This document shows positions 55,047-62,933 of a DNA stretch of 64,000 nt, one piece after another (position 1 is the stretch's first letter; every line of letters begins with the position of its first letter). Made by a program: the position numbers and the translations under genes. Under the pieces are notes generated by a model that saw only the letters and a program-made list of their open reading frames with translations, did not search any database and had not been told where the DNA came from. Origin of the DNA: Chryseobacterium geocarposphaerae (GTDB taxonomy: Bacteria; Bacteroidota; Bacteroidia; Flavobacteriales; Weeksellaceae); contig NZ_PGFD01000002.1 in assembly GCF_002797535.1 (NCBI RefSeq), forward strand, positions 806,001 to 870,000, in the 5' to 3' direction.

Positions 55047-56327
55047 ATGTCTTATTTATTTACATCTGAATCCGTTTCAGAAGGACATCCGGATAAAATT
55101 GCCGATCAGATTTCCGATGCATTAATCGATCATTTCTTAGCATACGATAAAAATTCGAAAGTAGCTTGCGAAACTCTTGTTACAACAGGACAGGTTGTAC
55201 TTGCAGGTGAAGTGAAGTCAGATGCTTATCTTGATGTTCAGACGATTGCCAGGGAAGTTATCAACGGAATTGGATATACAAAAGGAGAATATATGTTCAA
55301 TGGTGATTCTTGTGGAGTTATTTCTGCAATTCACGAACAATCTCCGGATATCAATCAAGGGGTTGACAGAGCTGTGGTAGAAGAGTCTTTTGAAGCTAGA
55401 GCAAATGCGCAAGGAGCAGGAGATCAGGGAATGATGTTTGGATATGCTACGAACGAAACGGCAAACTATATGCCTTTAGCGTTAGATTTGGCACATACTA
55501 TTCTTAAAGAACTTTCTGCAATCAGAAGAGAAGATGCTGAAATCAGGTATCTTCGTCCGGATGCAAAAAGCCAGGTAACTATTGAATATTCTGATGATCA
55601 CAAACCTATCAGAATTGATTCTATCGTAGTTTCTACCCAACATGATGATTTTGGTTCAGAAGAAGAAATGTTGAACAAGATTCGTGAAGACATCAAAAAT
55701 ATTTTAATTCCAAGAGTGATTGCTCAGCAACCGGAAGAAATTAAAGTATTATTCAATGATCAGATCAAATACCATATTAACCCGACCGGTAAATTTGTAA
55801 TCGGTGGTCCTCACGGAGATACAGGTCTTACAGGACGAAAAATCATCGTTGATACATACGGAGGGAAAGGAGCTCACGGTGGTGGTGCTTTTTCAGGAAA
55901 AGACCCTTCAAAAGTGGACAGAAGTGCGGCTTATGCAACAAGACACATTGCTAAAAATTTAGTAGCTGCAGGTGTTGCAGATGAAGTTTTAGTACAGGTT
56001 TCTTATGCAATCGGTGTTGCTGAACCTTGTGGTTTATACATCAATACCTATGGAACTGCAAAAGTAGATCTTCACGATGGGGATATTGCTAAAAAAGTGT
56101 CTACTATCTTTGATTTGAGACCTTATGCCATTGAGCAGAATTTAAAATTAAGAAATCCTATTTATCAGGATACTGCCTCTTACGGACATATGGGAAGAGA
56201 GAGCTATGTAGCTGATAAAACGTTCAACAAAGGACAGAAAAATGAATTGACTCTTAAAGATTTAGAATTCTTTACCTGGGAGAAATTAGACAAAGTAGAC
56301 GAAATTAGAGCTTCTTTTGGGATTTAA
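55047..56327 (+). CDS. metK: S-adenosylmethionine synthase
   Basis: A 426-residue enzyme making SAM from methionine and ATP. The opening [20 protein letters not shown] holds the catalytic His/Asp region. [15 protein letters not shown] and the P-loop-like [20 protein letters not shown] are family signatures. The length fits the Bacteroidetes version. The SAM-II riboswitch upstream gives product feedback. Confidence 0.97.
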   Translation: MSYLFTSESVSEGHPDKIADQISDALIDHFLAYDKNSKVACETLVTTGQVVLAGEVKSDAYLDVQTIAREVINGIGYTKGEYMFNGDSCGVISAIHEQSPDINQGVDRAVVEESFEARANAQGAGDQGMMFGYATNETANYMPLALDLAHTILKELSAIRREDAEIRYLRPDAKSQVTIEYSDDHKPIRIDSIVVSTQHDDFGSEEEMLNKIREDIKNILIPRVIAQQPEEIKVLFNDQIKYHINPTGKFVIGGPHGDTGLTGRKIIVDTYGGKGAHGGGAFSGKDPSKVDRSAAYATRHIAKNLVAAGVADEVLVQVSYAIGVAEPCGLYINTYGTAKVDLHDGDIAKKVSTIFDLRPYAIEQNLKLRNPIYQDTASYGHMGRESYVADKTFNKGQKNELTLKDLEFFTWEKLDKVDEIRASFGI

Positions 56328-56352
56328 TTTTGTTTTTAAATAATAATACAGG

Positions 56353-56376
56353 CTGCTTTATCTTCGGGTAAGGCAG
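56353..56376 (+). terminator. Terminator after metK
   Basis: CTGCTTTA (56353-56360) pairs with TAAGGCAG (56369-56376), one pair being G-U, with a TTCG-containing loop and a following T-run. Confidence 0.8.
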
Positions 56377-56410
56377 TTTTTTTTAATTTTACACAATAAA
56401 AGATTTAAAG

Positions 56411-56902
56411 ATGATGAATGTGAGAACTGCGATTACCGTTCTTTCGGTATTTTTCCTAAGCCTATTTGCAAAAGCACAATATACTATACACAAAATGATT
56501 AATGTAGGATATGTCTACCAAAATCAAAGTTTTGGAGAAATAGGAGGAAGATTGTTGTTTTTGAAAAATGATGATGTTATCTATCGTTTGGGTGGTTCTG
56601 CTTTAATGGGGTCTGCCAATTCCCAGTTTGCAATAATGCCAAAGTTGCAGGCAGATGTTTTGTTAAATTTTGAAAAAAATGTGGACTTCTATCACTCCTA
56701 TTATTTCCTTGCAGGTGTAGAAGGAACCAATAAATATGTGGCTCCGAAAATCGGGGTTTCTCTTTTCGGGATTTTAGATCTTACAGGCGGATATGCATTT
56801 GCTATGGGAAATGCTGGATTAAACGGCAAAAAAATGGAGGGGTTAAATATTAATTTTACACTAAATATCCCAACTGTCTTTATTCATGATATGTTTAAGT
56901 GA
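56411..56902 (+). CDS. Hypothetical secreted protein, 163 aa
   Basis: A 163-residue protein with a signal peptide (MMNVRTAITVLSVFFLSLFA, cleavage near AKAQ). The mature part alternates hydrophobic and glycine-rich strands (GYVYQNQSFGEIGGRLLFL, GGSALMGSANSQF), which suggests a small outer-membrane beta-barrel. I recognise no family. It stands between metK and the sigma-factor gene. The second Met (56414) is an equal start candidate. Confidence 0.65.
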   Translation: MMNVRTAITVLSVFFLSLFAKAQYTIHKMINVGYVYQNQSFGEIGGRLLFLKNDDVIYRLGGSALMGSANSQFAIMPKLQADVLLNFEKNVDFYHSYYFLAGVEGTNKYVAPKIGVSLFGILDLTGGYAFAMGNAGLNGKKMEGLNINFTLNIPTVFIHDMFK

Positions 56903-57041
56903 TTATTTTTAAATTTTTTTGATAAAAAATTAATAATAGGTTAACAGTTATTAAAAAATTATTATATTTACAACATATAAAATTGTACCGCCTATTGATT
57001 GGACTTTACTCTAAAAAACTGTTTTGTATTTATAGTTAAAG

Positions 57042-57058
57042 CCAGATTAATTATCTGG
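57042..57058 (+). other. Small hairpin in the leader of the sigma-factor gene
   Basis: CCAGAT-TAATT-ATCTGG, 42 nt before the start at 57100. It lacks a T-run, so it is more likely a leader structure than a terminator. Confidence 0.4.
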
Positions 57059-57099
57059 ATATATGCTTGTCTACAAATTTTTTATTATTGAGAAGAGTT

Positions 57100-57690
57100 A
57101 TGAAATCAAAATCGGATAGTTTACTAATTTCCCTTTACCAGGAAGGAGACGAAGGAGCATTATCTACGCTCATTCATCGTCATCAGAGAGAACTTTTTAC
57201 ATTCATTTTTTACAAAATTAATGATGAAGACTTAGCAAATGATGTATTTCAGGATACTTTTATGAAAATCATTGTTATGCTGAAAGAAGGGCGCTATAAC
57301 GAAGAAGGAAAATTTATTCTTTGGGCAAAAAGAATCGCTCATAACCTTATTATTGATCATTTCAGAGCAAAATCTAAAAATATTAAAGTTTCTGAAACTA
57401 CTTTTGAAACTGATGAATATTCTATTTTTGACTTATTAAGAGAACCTTCGGAAAATATTGAAGATCAGTTGGTAACCAATCAGATTCAGGAAGATCTTCT
57501 GAAAATGCTTCAGTTCTTACCTCAAAATCAGCAGGAAGTCATTAAATTAAGATTTTTTGACGGATTAAGCTTCAAAGAGATTGCAGATCATACAGATATG
57601 AGCATCAATACAACGTTGGGAAGAGTAAGATATGCGCTGATTAATCTTAGAAAAATAATGGAAGAAAATAATATTATTCTTACAAGATAA
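57100..57690 (+). CDS. Sigma-70 family RNA polymerase sigma factor
   Basis: A 196-residue sigma factor with region 2 (HRHQRELFTFIFYKINDED then LANDVFQDTFMKI) and region 4 (LPQNQQEVIKLRFFDGLSFK then EIADHTDMSINTT). There is no region 1 or 3, so it has the ECF-type architecture. I chose the ATG at 57100 over the TTG at 57067. No anti-sigma gene follows; instead there is a 44-residue gene. The signal it serves is unknown. Confidence 0.88.
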   Translation: MKSKSDSLLISLYQEGDEGALSTLIHRHQRELFTFIFYKINDEDLANDVFQDTFMKIIVMLKEGRYNEEGKFILWAKRIAHNLIIDHFRAKSKNIKVSETTFETDEYSIFDLLREPSENIEDQLVTNQIQEDLLKMLQFLPQNQQEVIKLRFFDGLSFKEIADHTDMSINTTLGRVRYALINLRKIMEENNIILTR

Positions 57691-57733
57691 TAAATTTAAC
57701 TATTTCACGTTTTAAAGAAAACATTTTTCGCCT

Positions 57734-57868
57734 ATGAAAAAAAATGATTCTTTAAAAGTGAAAGCTTTGAAGCCAAAAAAAGAAACAATTGAGTTTTTGC
57801 TTAGCTATTCGAAAAGTCTTGAAATTGTTAAGACAAAGGCTAAGAATTATCCGATTTCCAAAAATTAA
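57734..57868 (+). CDS. Small protein of 44 residues downstream of the sigma factor
   Basis: ATG at 57734, stop at 57866-57868. The product is basic (KVKALKPKKETIEFLLSYSK) with one predicted amphipathic helix and no hydrophobic segment. It follows the sigma-factor gene by 43 bp in the same direction and ends 20 bp before the HAD gene. The sequence looks protein-like rather than random, but its function is unknown. It could modulate the sigma factor; that is only a guess from position. Confidence 0.6.
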   Translation: MKKNDSLKVKALKPKKETIEFLLSYSKSLEIVKTKAKNYPISKN

Positions 57869-57874
57869 AATTAT

Positions 57875-57882
57875 TATTTTTG
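57875..57882 (+). promoter_or_regulatory. Putative -7 element of the HAD phosphatase gene
   Basis: TATTTTTG lies 6 nt before the ATG at 57889, again implying a leaderless or near-leaderless transcript. No clear -33 element is visible. Confidence 0.4.
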
Positions 57883-57888
57883 TGCTGT

Positions 57889-58584
57889 ATGAAAATTCAG
57901 CACATTTTTTTTGATCTTGATAATACACTTTGGGATCATCGCAAGAACGCCTATCTAACAATCAAAGATCTTTTTGCAAAAGAGGAAATAGATTTAAAAT
58001 ACAATATTGATTTTGAAGAATTCCATTCTGTTTATCATGAAATTAATGAAAAACTTTGGGAAGATATCCGAGATGGAATCATCGATAAAGAATACCTGAG
58101 AAAGCATCGTTTTTATGATACATTCAGCCATTTCAATGTAGAAGATGAAGAATTGTCGATGTATTTCGAGGAACACTTCTTAGATAAAATCTTAAATCAT
58201 AATGAGCTGGTAGAAGGGGCGGAGTATATTTTAAATTATCTTAAGGCCAAAAATTACATGCTTCACATCATTTCCAACGGATTTAAGGAGGTAACAGAAA
58301 GAAAGTGCATTTTATCCGGAATCGATAAATATTTTCAGACGATTACCAGTGCAGATACAGTAGGAGTAAGAAAACCCCGTCCGGAAATTTTTGAATATTC
58401 CTTAAATCTTTCGGGAGCTACAAAAGAAAACAGTATTCTGATCGGCGATGACTGGATTGCAGATGTTGTAGGGGCGCAAAACTTCGGAATGGATGTTATT
58501 TTCTTTGATGTTTTGAATGAAAATAAAGAAGAGGAGGGATTGAAGGTAATTAAACATCTTTTACAGATTAAAGACTATTTATAA
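57889..58584 (+). CDS. HAD-family hydrolase, YjjG-like
   Basis: A 231-residue HAD phosphatase. The nucleophile motif is FFDLDNTLWDH (D9, D11). HIISNGFKEVTERKC is motif II, and GDDWIADVVGAQNFGMDVIF is motif IV. The cap between motifs I and II is all-helical (subfamily I), and the closest known relatives are YjjG-type nucleotidases that remove non-canonical pyrimidine nucleotides. I chose the ATG at 57889 rather than the TTG at 57880. A very strong hairpin starts at its stop codon. Confidence 0.85.
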   Translation: MKIQHIFFDLDNTLWDHRKNAYLTIKDLFAKEEIDLKYNIDFEEFHSVYHEINEKLWEDIRDGIIDKEYLRKHRFYDTFSHFNVEDEELSMYFEEHFLDKILNHNELVEGAEYILNYLKAKNYMLHIISNGFKEVTERKCILSGIDKYFQTITSADTVGVRKPRPEIFEYSLNLSGATKENSILIGDDWIADVVGAQNFGMDVIFFDVLNENKEEEGLKVIKHLLQIKDYL

Positions 58585-58623
58585 TAAGTATCGGCGGCAC
58601 CTTTGGTGCCGCCGATACTTATT
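58583..58623. terminator. Perfect 19-bp hairpin between convergent genes
   Basis: The arms 58583-58601 and 58605-58623 are perfectly complementary with a 3-nt loop. The core TCGGCGGCACC/GGTGCCGCCGA is much more GC-rich than the surroundings, and the stem begins in the HAD stop codon. It should stop transcription from both sides. Confidence 0.75.
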
Positions 58624-58640
58624 GTTTATGAATAATAAAA

Positions 58641-59609
58641 TTAAAGTCCTAAGCTTTCTCTTACTCTTTTAATTGTATTGGTGGCGATCACTCTTGTTTT
58701 TTCTGCTCCTTCCTGAAGTTTGGCTTCCAGCTCATCAAGATTGTTCATATAATAAGAGAAAAGTTCTCTTTCTTTTTCAAATCTTGTCAAAATTAAATCC
58801 AATAGTTCTTTTTTAGCGTGTCCATACCCGAAGTTTCCTGCTAAATACTTAGCTCTTAATTCTTCAGTCTGTTCTGGGGTTGCAATCAGCTGATAAATGG
58901 CAAAAACCTTATCTGTTTCAGGATCTTTAGGTTCTTCCAAAGATTTTGAATCGGTTTCAATACTCATTACCTGTTTCTTCAATTCCTTTTCAGGTAAGAA
59001 AATATTGATGATGTTTCCTCTTGATTTTGACATTTTGTGTCCGTCGATTCCGGGAACATATTTAGTGTTTTCCTGAAGTTCAGACTGTGGTAAAACAAAA
59101 ACTTCACCCATCTGATTGTTGAATCTTGAAGCTACATCTCGGGCAATTTCCAAATGCTGAAGCTGATCTTTTCCTACAGGTACAATTTCTGCATCATACA
59201 GCAGAATATCTGCAGCCATTAGAATCGGATAGGTAAATAATCCTGCATTTACATCCTGTAGTCTGTCCGCTTTATCTTTGAATGAATGTGCTAACGTTAA
59301 TCTCTGATAAGGAAAAAAACATGATAAATGCCAAGAAAGTTCACAGGTTTCAGGAATGTCACTCTGTCTGTAAAAAAATGTTTTTTCGGTATCTAATCCA
59401 CAAGCAAGCCAAGCCGCAGCAATCTCGTAGGTATTTTGTTTAAGTTCTTTCGCGTCTTTAATCTGCGTTAAGGAATGCAGGTTGGCGATAAATAAAAATG
59501 ATTCATTTCCTTCCTGTTTTGAGAGTTCAATTGCAGGAATAATAGCACCGAGTAAATTACCAAGGTGCGGTGTTCCGGTGGCTTGAATGCCGGTAAGAAT
59601 TCTTGACAT
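58641..59609 (-). CDS. trpS: Tryptophan--tRNA ligase
   Basis: A 322-residue class I synthetase. The HIGH-like motif is ATGTPHLGNLLGA at about 10-22, and the KMSKS loop is GHKMSKSRGN at about 193-202. The length and the tetrapeptide GIQA near the N-terminus are typical. A minus-strand TAAATTTG at 59644-59651 could be its -7 element. Confidence 0.96.
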   Translation of the reverse strand: MSRILTGIQATGTPHLGNLLGAIIPAIELSKQEGNESFLFIANLHSLTQIKDAKELKQNTYEIAAAWLACGLDTEKTFFYRQSDIPETCELSWHLSCFFPYQRLTLAHSFKDKADRLQDVNAGLFTYPILMAADILLYDAEIVPVGKDQLQHLEIARDVASRFNNQMGEVFVLPQSELQENTKYVPGIDGHKMSKSRGNIINIFLPEKELKKQVMSIETDSKSLEEPKDPETDKVFAIYQLIATPEQTEELRAKYLAGNFGYGHAKKELLDLILTRFEKERELFSYYMNNLDELEAKLQEGAEKTRVIATNTIKRVRESLGL

Positions 59610-59643
59610 TGTTTAAAAATTTATTTTAAAAATTAATGAATTG

Positions 59644-59651
59644 CAAATTTA
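59644..59651 (-). promoter_or_regulatory. Putative -7 element of trpS
   Basis: The minus strand reads TAAATTTG, 34 nt before the trpS start and just past the end of the upstream gene. No clear -33 element is visible. Confidence 0.4.
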
Positions 59652-59658
59652 AGTAAAA

Positions 59659-60654
59659 TTACTTTCTAATTGCTTTATAGTATTTGATTTCAACTTGCCT
59701 AAATATGTTTGGAAGAATTGATCTGGACTCTTTTTTCTCAAGATTTGTAATAACGGCTCCAAAAATATAGATTAAATAAGTGTATTTTCCATCATTGATC
59801 ATCATGTAATGGTCTTGATTTGATCCAAAGTATATAAGATTTTCTACGTTTTCAATTTGATTTTTAGACGCCTCAGAAGAATTTTTTCTGGAATATGACA
59901 GAAGATTTTTAATTTTTTCTAATGAATTATTAGTGAAAATTTTATTGGATTGATCTTTATGGGCATAAATTATTTCATCTCCATCTAAAATCTTTTCTAC
60001 AATAAAAGGTTTTCTGATTAAACCATTATTATATGATTGAAATAATTTAATTGCATCTAAGTAAGAAATATAATTATAAAAATAACTTTCCATATTAAAA
60101 TTATTAATGCTGAATTTTGATAAGAAATGAATTTCTTCTTTAGTTATTTTTAATTCTTTTACAGGTATTATCAGAGAAGGATAGTTAAACAGATAATTTT
60201 CTGGGATTTCAAAACTAGGATTTTGATGAAGTATATTTCCTAATCTGATTATTTTTCTTAATCCCAAAAGAGGAACATCTTTCCTGTCATATTTTTTATT
60301 TCTGAAAGAACTATAAAAATTGACAATCTTTCCGCTTTTATTGTCTACGACAATTATTTTTTCTCTGAACCAATTATTAAATGCCTGTCTATCCTTCGGC
60401 TTAAGATTGTATTCTAAAGACTTGAGAAAGATTGTATTTCTGATAGAATCTAGATTGTTTTTATAGGAAGTTGAATCTAAGGTAGTGTAAATCTTTAAAT
60501 TCTTTTCTTTTGTATTGATTTTCTCAAGCTCTTCATCAATAAATCGAATTACGGTGCTATCTTTGATCTGTTTATTATCAGAATAATAGTAAATATTCTC
60601 CTTTTTACAGGAAACGAGGATGATTAATAATATGACTAACTGTAAAAATTTCAT
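59659..60654 (-). CDS. Hypothetical lipoprotein, 331 aa
   Basis: A 331-residue protein with a type II signal peptide (MKFLQLVILLIILVSC, Cys16). The mature part is rich in Lys, Asn, Ile and Tyr. I recognise no domain. It lies 14 bp after the SanA-like gene, which itself lies 14 bp after lspA, so it is probably co-transcribed with the lipoprotein signal peptidase that would process it. The A+T-rich codon use (many Ile, Asn and Lys) stands out mildly from its neighbours. The function is unknown. Confidence 0.7.
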   Translation of the reverse strand: MKFLQLVILLIILVSCKKENIYYYSDNKQIKDSTVIRFIDEELEKINTKEKNLKIYTTLDSTSYKNNLDSIRNTIFLKSLEYNLKPKDRQAFNNWFREKIIVVDNKSGKIVNFYSSFRNKKYDRKDVPLLGLRKIIRLGNILHQNPSFEIPENYLFNYPSLIIPVKELKITKEEIHFLSKFSINNFNMESYFYNYISYLDAIKLFQSYNNGLIRKPFIVEKILDGDEIIYAHKDQSNKIFTNNSLEKIKNLLSYSRKNSSEASKNQIENVENLIYFGSNQDHYMMINDGKYTYLIYIFGAVITNLEKKESRSILPNIFRQVEIKYYKAIRK

Positions 60655-60668
60655 CAGGATTTATGGAA

Positions 60669-61304
60669 TCAAAATTTTATCCCCACCGAATTTAGGTTCA
60701 ACTCCAAAGATCGATCCCAATAGGCTTTAGCTTTAGCAAAATACTCTCTTACATTGGTTTTTAAACCTGTATACTTATTAACATCTGCAGCGTTATATCC
60801 AAAAGCGTCCATTCCGTTTTGTTTGGCTAAAAATACGGCTCTTTCATTATGGAATTTCTGTGAAATAATAACCAGCTTGGTCTGGCTGAATATCTCTTTA
60901 GCTCTTACAACAGAATCTAAGGTTCTGAAGCCGGCATGATCCAGAAAAATTCTGTTTTGCGGAACTCCGTTTTTAATCAATTCCGTTTGCATATCTTCCG
61001 GTTCGTTGTAGTCTTTTCTGCTGTTGTCGCCACTTACGATGGTGTACCGTATTTTCCCGCTTTTGTATAAATCAACAGCAGCTTTAATTCTGTTGTAGAA
61101 ATAGGCATTCGGCATTCCGTTGCTTAAAGTTTTTCCTGTGCCTAAGAGAAGGGCTGTTTTTGTTTGCGGGACGTCTGCAATAGAGTAGGAAACAAAAGCA
61201 CTACTGTTTTTCTTAATGCTGTAATTCGCCCATGTTATAAAAATAATTCCTGCAACAATAAGAAGCAGGAAAAATTTAAATATTGTTTTAATATTTTTTT
61301 TCAT
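60669..61304 (-). CDS. SanA/YdcF family (DUF218) protein
   Basis: A 211-residue protein with an N-terminal membrane anchor (about 7-26) and a DUF218 domain: ALLLGTGKTLSNGMPNAYFY, YTIVSGDNSRKDYNEPEDM, RIFLDHAGFRTLDSVVRAKE and VIISQKFHNERAVFLAKQ. SanA proteins affect envelope permeability, for example vancomycin exclusion at high temperature in E. coli. Its place between lspA and a lipoprotein gene fits an envelope role. Confidence 0.87.
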   Translation of the reverse strand: MKKNIKTIFKFFLLLIVAGIIFITWANYSIKKNSSAFVSYSIADVPQTKTALLLGTGKTLSNGMPNAYFYNRIKAAVDLYKSGKIRYTIVSGDNSRKDYNEPEDMQTELIKNGVPQNRIFLDHAGFRTLDSVVRAKEIFSQTKLVIISQKFHNERAVFLAKQNGMDAFGYNAADVNKYTGLKTNVREYFAKAKAYWDRSLELNLNSVGIKF

Positions 61305-61318
61305 TCAGTGTATTGGGC

Positions 61319-61957
61319 TTAAAATTCTAAACCATTCGGGAATGCTTTTTTTCTGAAAATTAATAGCAAAATTGCTCCCACTGTAATCGCCGAATCTGCA
61401 ACATTGAAAATATATTTAAAAAACTCAATATGTTTTCCTCCAATCAAAGGCCAGCTTTCAGGTACATTCCAGTCCACTAATGGGAAATGCAGCATGTCCA
61501 CTACACACCCGCGCATAAAAGTTGAATAACCGTGGCCAAAAGACGTTATTTTTGAAATGCCTCCATAACCAATCCATCGGTCTATACTTGGGTCGTATAC
61601 GGTTCCGCTGTCGAAAATGAGTCCATAAAACATTCCATCTATTAAATTTCCGATGGCGCCTGCAAAGATCATGGCCATTGGGATCAGAAGATAATTTGAT
61701 TCCCCTTTTTGTAGCCATTTCTTAAATAGATAGATCATTCCACCGATTAAACAAACTCTTACAATCACAAGGAAATATTTACCGATTACTCCACCAAAAT
61801 GAAGACCATAAGCCATCCCTGGATTTTCAACAAATGTTAATTTGAATCCCGGAAGAACAGAAACGCTGTCATCCAGATTGAAATGAGTTTTAATATAAAT
61901 TTTTGAAGCCTGATCAATTAATAAAATAAGAAAGGTTACAAATAATATCTTTTTCAT
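61319..61957 (-). CDS. lspA: Lipoprotein signal peptidase
   Basis: A 212-residue inner-membrane aspartic peptidase that removes signal peptides from lipoproteins. The catalytic Asp residues are D154 (VVDMLHF) and D188 (FNVADSA). Other family blocks are FVENPGMAYG and GAIGNLIDGMFYG. A stretch of about 35 residues (about 116-150) between the conserved blocks makes it longer than E. coli LspA (164 residues), a trait of the Bacteroidetes version. It overlaps the small gene upstream by 1 bp. Confidence 0.95.
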   Translation of the reverse strand: MKKILFVTFLILLIDQASKIYIKTHFNLDDSVSVLPGFKLTFVENPGMAYGLHFGGVIGKYFLVIVRVCLIGGMIYLFKKWLQKGESNYLLIPMAMIFAGAIGNLIDGMFYGLIFDSGTVYDPSIDRWIGYGGISKITSFGHGYSTFMRGCVVDMLHFPLVDWNVPESWPLIGGKHIEFFKYIFNVADSAITVGAILLLIFRKKAFPNGLEF

Positions 61958-62148
61958 TACAATCCTTTTGGTTTATAAGGTTTTCCTATTTTTTCGTTTT
62001 TCCTATCAACGATATTTTTGATCGTCTTGTTATTGTGATGGGTGTTTTTGGTATGGAATTTTTCGAATTTTATATTCATTTCTTTTAAGACACTTTTCAG
62101 CGCACTCAGTTCCATTGCATTCTTGGTGTGTACAATAATTGATTCCAC
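61957..62148 (-). CDS. Small basic protein, 63 aa
   Basis: A 63-residue Lys-, Asn- and His-rich protein without membrane segments. The opening MESIIVHTKNAMELSALKSV and length resemble the small DUF2683-type proteins of Flavobacteriia, sometimes found near toxin-antitoxin genes. Its last base is the first base of the lspA start, so it belongs to that transcript. The function is unknown. Confidence 0.6.
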   Translation of the reverse strand: MESIIVHTKNAMELSALKSVLKEMNIKFEKFHTKNTHHNNKTIKNIVDRKNEKIGKPYKPKGL

Positions 62149-62167
62149 GTTGTATTAATTTAAAATT

Positions 62168-62413
62168 TTATTTTTTGGATAATTCATCAAGTCGTTTTCT
62201 GTCTTTTTCAGATAAATCGTTGATTCCATTTTTACCCATTTTACTCAAAAGCCTGTCAATTTCTTTCTCACGATCACGTTTGTCGGAGTTGAATTGATCA
62301 TCAATCGTATAATTCCGTTTTTCATCAGGAAAAAATTTGTTTTTAATCCATTCCCTATTGAAAAAGGCAAGAATGGCAATGATAATAATTCCTAAAATTA
62401 ATAATTGGCTCAT
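62168..62413 (-). CDS. Small membrane-anchored protein, 81 aa
   Basis: An 81-residue protein with an N-terminal hydrophobic helix (about 3-18), an acidic and basic linker, and a C-terminal segment REKEIDRLLSKMGKNGINDL then SEKDRKRLDELSK, which resembles the short DUF6576-type helical motif of flavobacterial rhomboid-like proteins. It heads the lspA transcript. A minus-strand TAAATTTG at 62468-62475 lies 54 nt upstream. Confidence 0.65.
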   Translation of the reverse strand: MSQLLILGIIIIAILAFFNREWIKNKFFPDEKRNYTIDDQFNSDKRDREKEIDRLLSKMGKNGINDLSEKDRKRLDELSKK

Positions 62414-62467
62414 GAGGACATATTAAAAATTAGGTTTATAAAGTATCCGATGAATACGATATAAACC

Positions 62468-62475
62468 CAAATTTA
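62468..62475 (-). promoter_or_regulatory. Putative -7 element of the lspA transcript
   Basis: The minus strand reads TAAATTTG, 54 nt before the 81-residue gene and after the dksA-like gene stop. It would let the small genes, lspA and sanA be transcribed apart from dksA. No good -33 element is visible. Confidence 0.35.
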
Positions 62476-62493
62476 TTTTACAAACCGATATGG

Positions 62494-62874
62494 TTATTTC
62501 TGCATATTTTTCGCTTCAATGCTCAAGGTAGCGTGAGGAACAGCCAAAAGTCTTTCTTTAGGAATTAACTTCCCTGTTACCCTGCAGATACCATACGTCT
62601 TATTTTCAATTCTTATTAAAGCATTTTTAAGATCACGCACGAATTTTTCCTGTCTTCCTGCTAAAATAGAATTCTGTTCTTTACTCAGTGTTTCAGCTCC
62701 TTCTTCAAAGGCTTTGAATGTAGGAGAGGTGTCATCTGTCCCGTTATTCTGGTCGTTGATGAAACTTTCTCTGATGAGCTTCAAATCGTTTTCTGCTTTT
62801 TCTATTTTTTCTTTAATGACCGCTTTAAATTCTTGTAAATCAGCATCACTGTATCTTACTCTTTCGTCTGACAT
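62494..62874 (-). CDS. TraR/DksA-family protein without the zinc finger
   Basis: A 126-residue protein with the coiled-coil architecture of DksA and TraR. The C-terminal end YGICRVTGKLIPKERLLAVP and its SIEAKN tail match the DksA C-terminal helix, but only one cysteine (C97) of the usual four zinc-binding cysteines remains. It may still bind the RNA polymerase secondary channel. The start is the ATG at 62874. ileS lies directly upstream, so the two may be co-transcribed. Confidence 0.82.
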   Translation of the reverse strand: MSDERVRYSDADLQEFKAVIKEKIEKAENDLKLIRESFINDQNNGTDDTSPTFKAFEEGAETLSKEQNSILAGRQEKFVRDLKNALIRIENKTYGICRVTGKLIPKERLLAVPHATLSIEAKNMQK

Positions 62875-62933
62875 ATTCGTTTCTCTTTTTTAATAAAATT
62901 ATGAAATGGAATTTGAAAAACAATAACTATATG

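Noticed and set aside
57042-57058. Terminator upstream of the sigma-factor gene
   Set aside because: The hairpin has no T-run and lies in the leader of the downstream gene.
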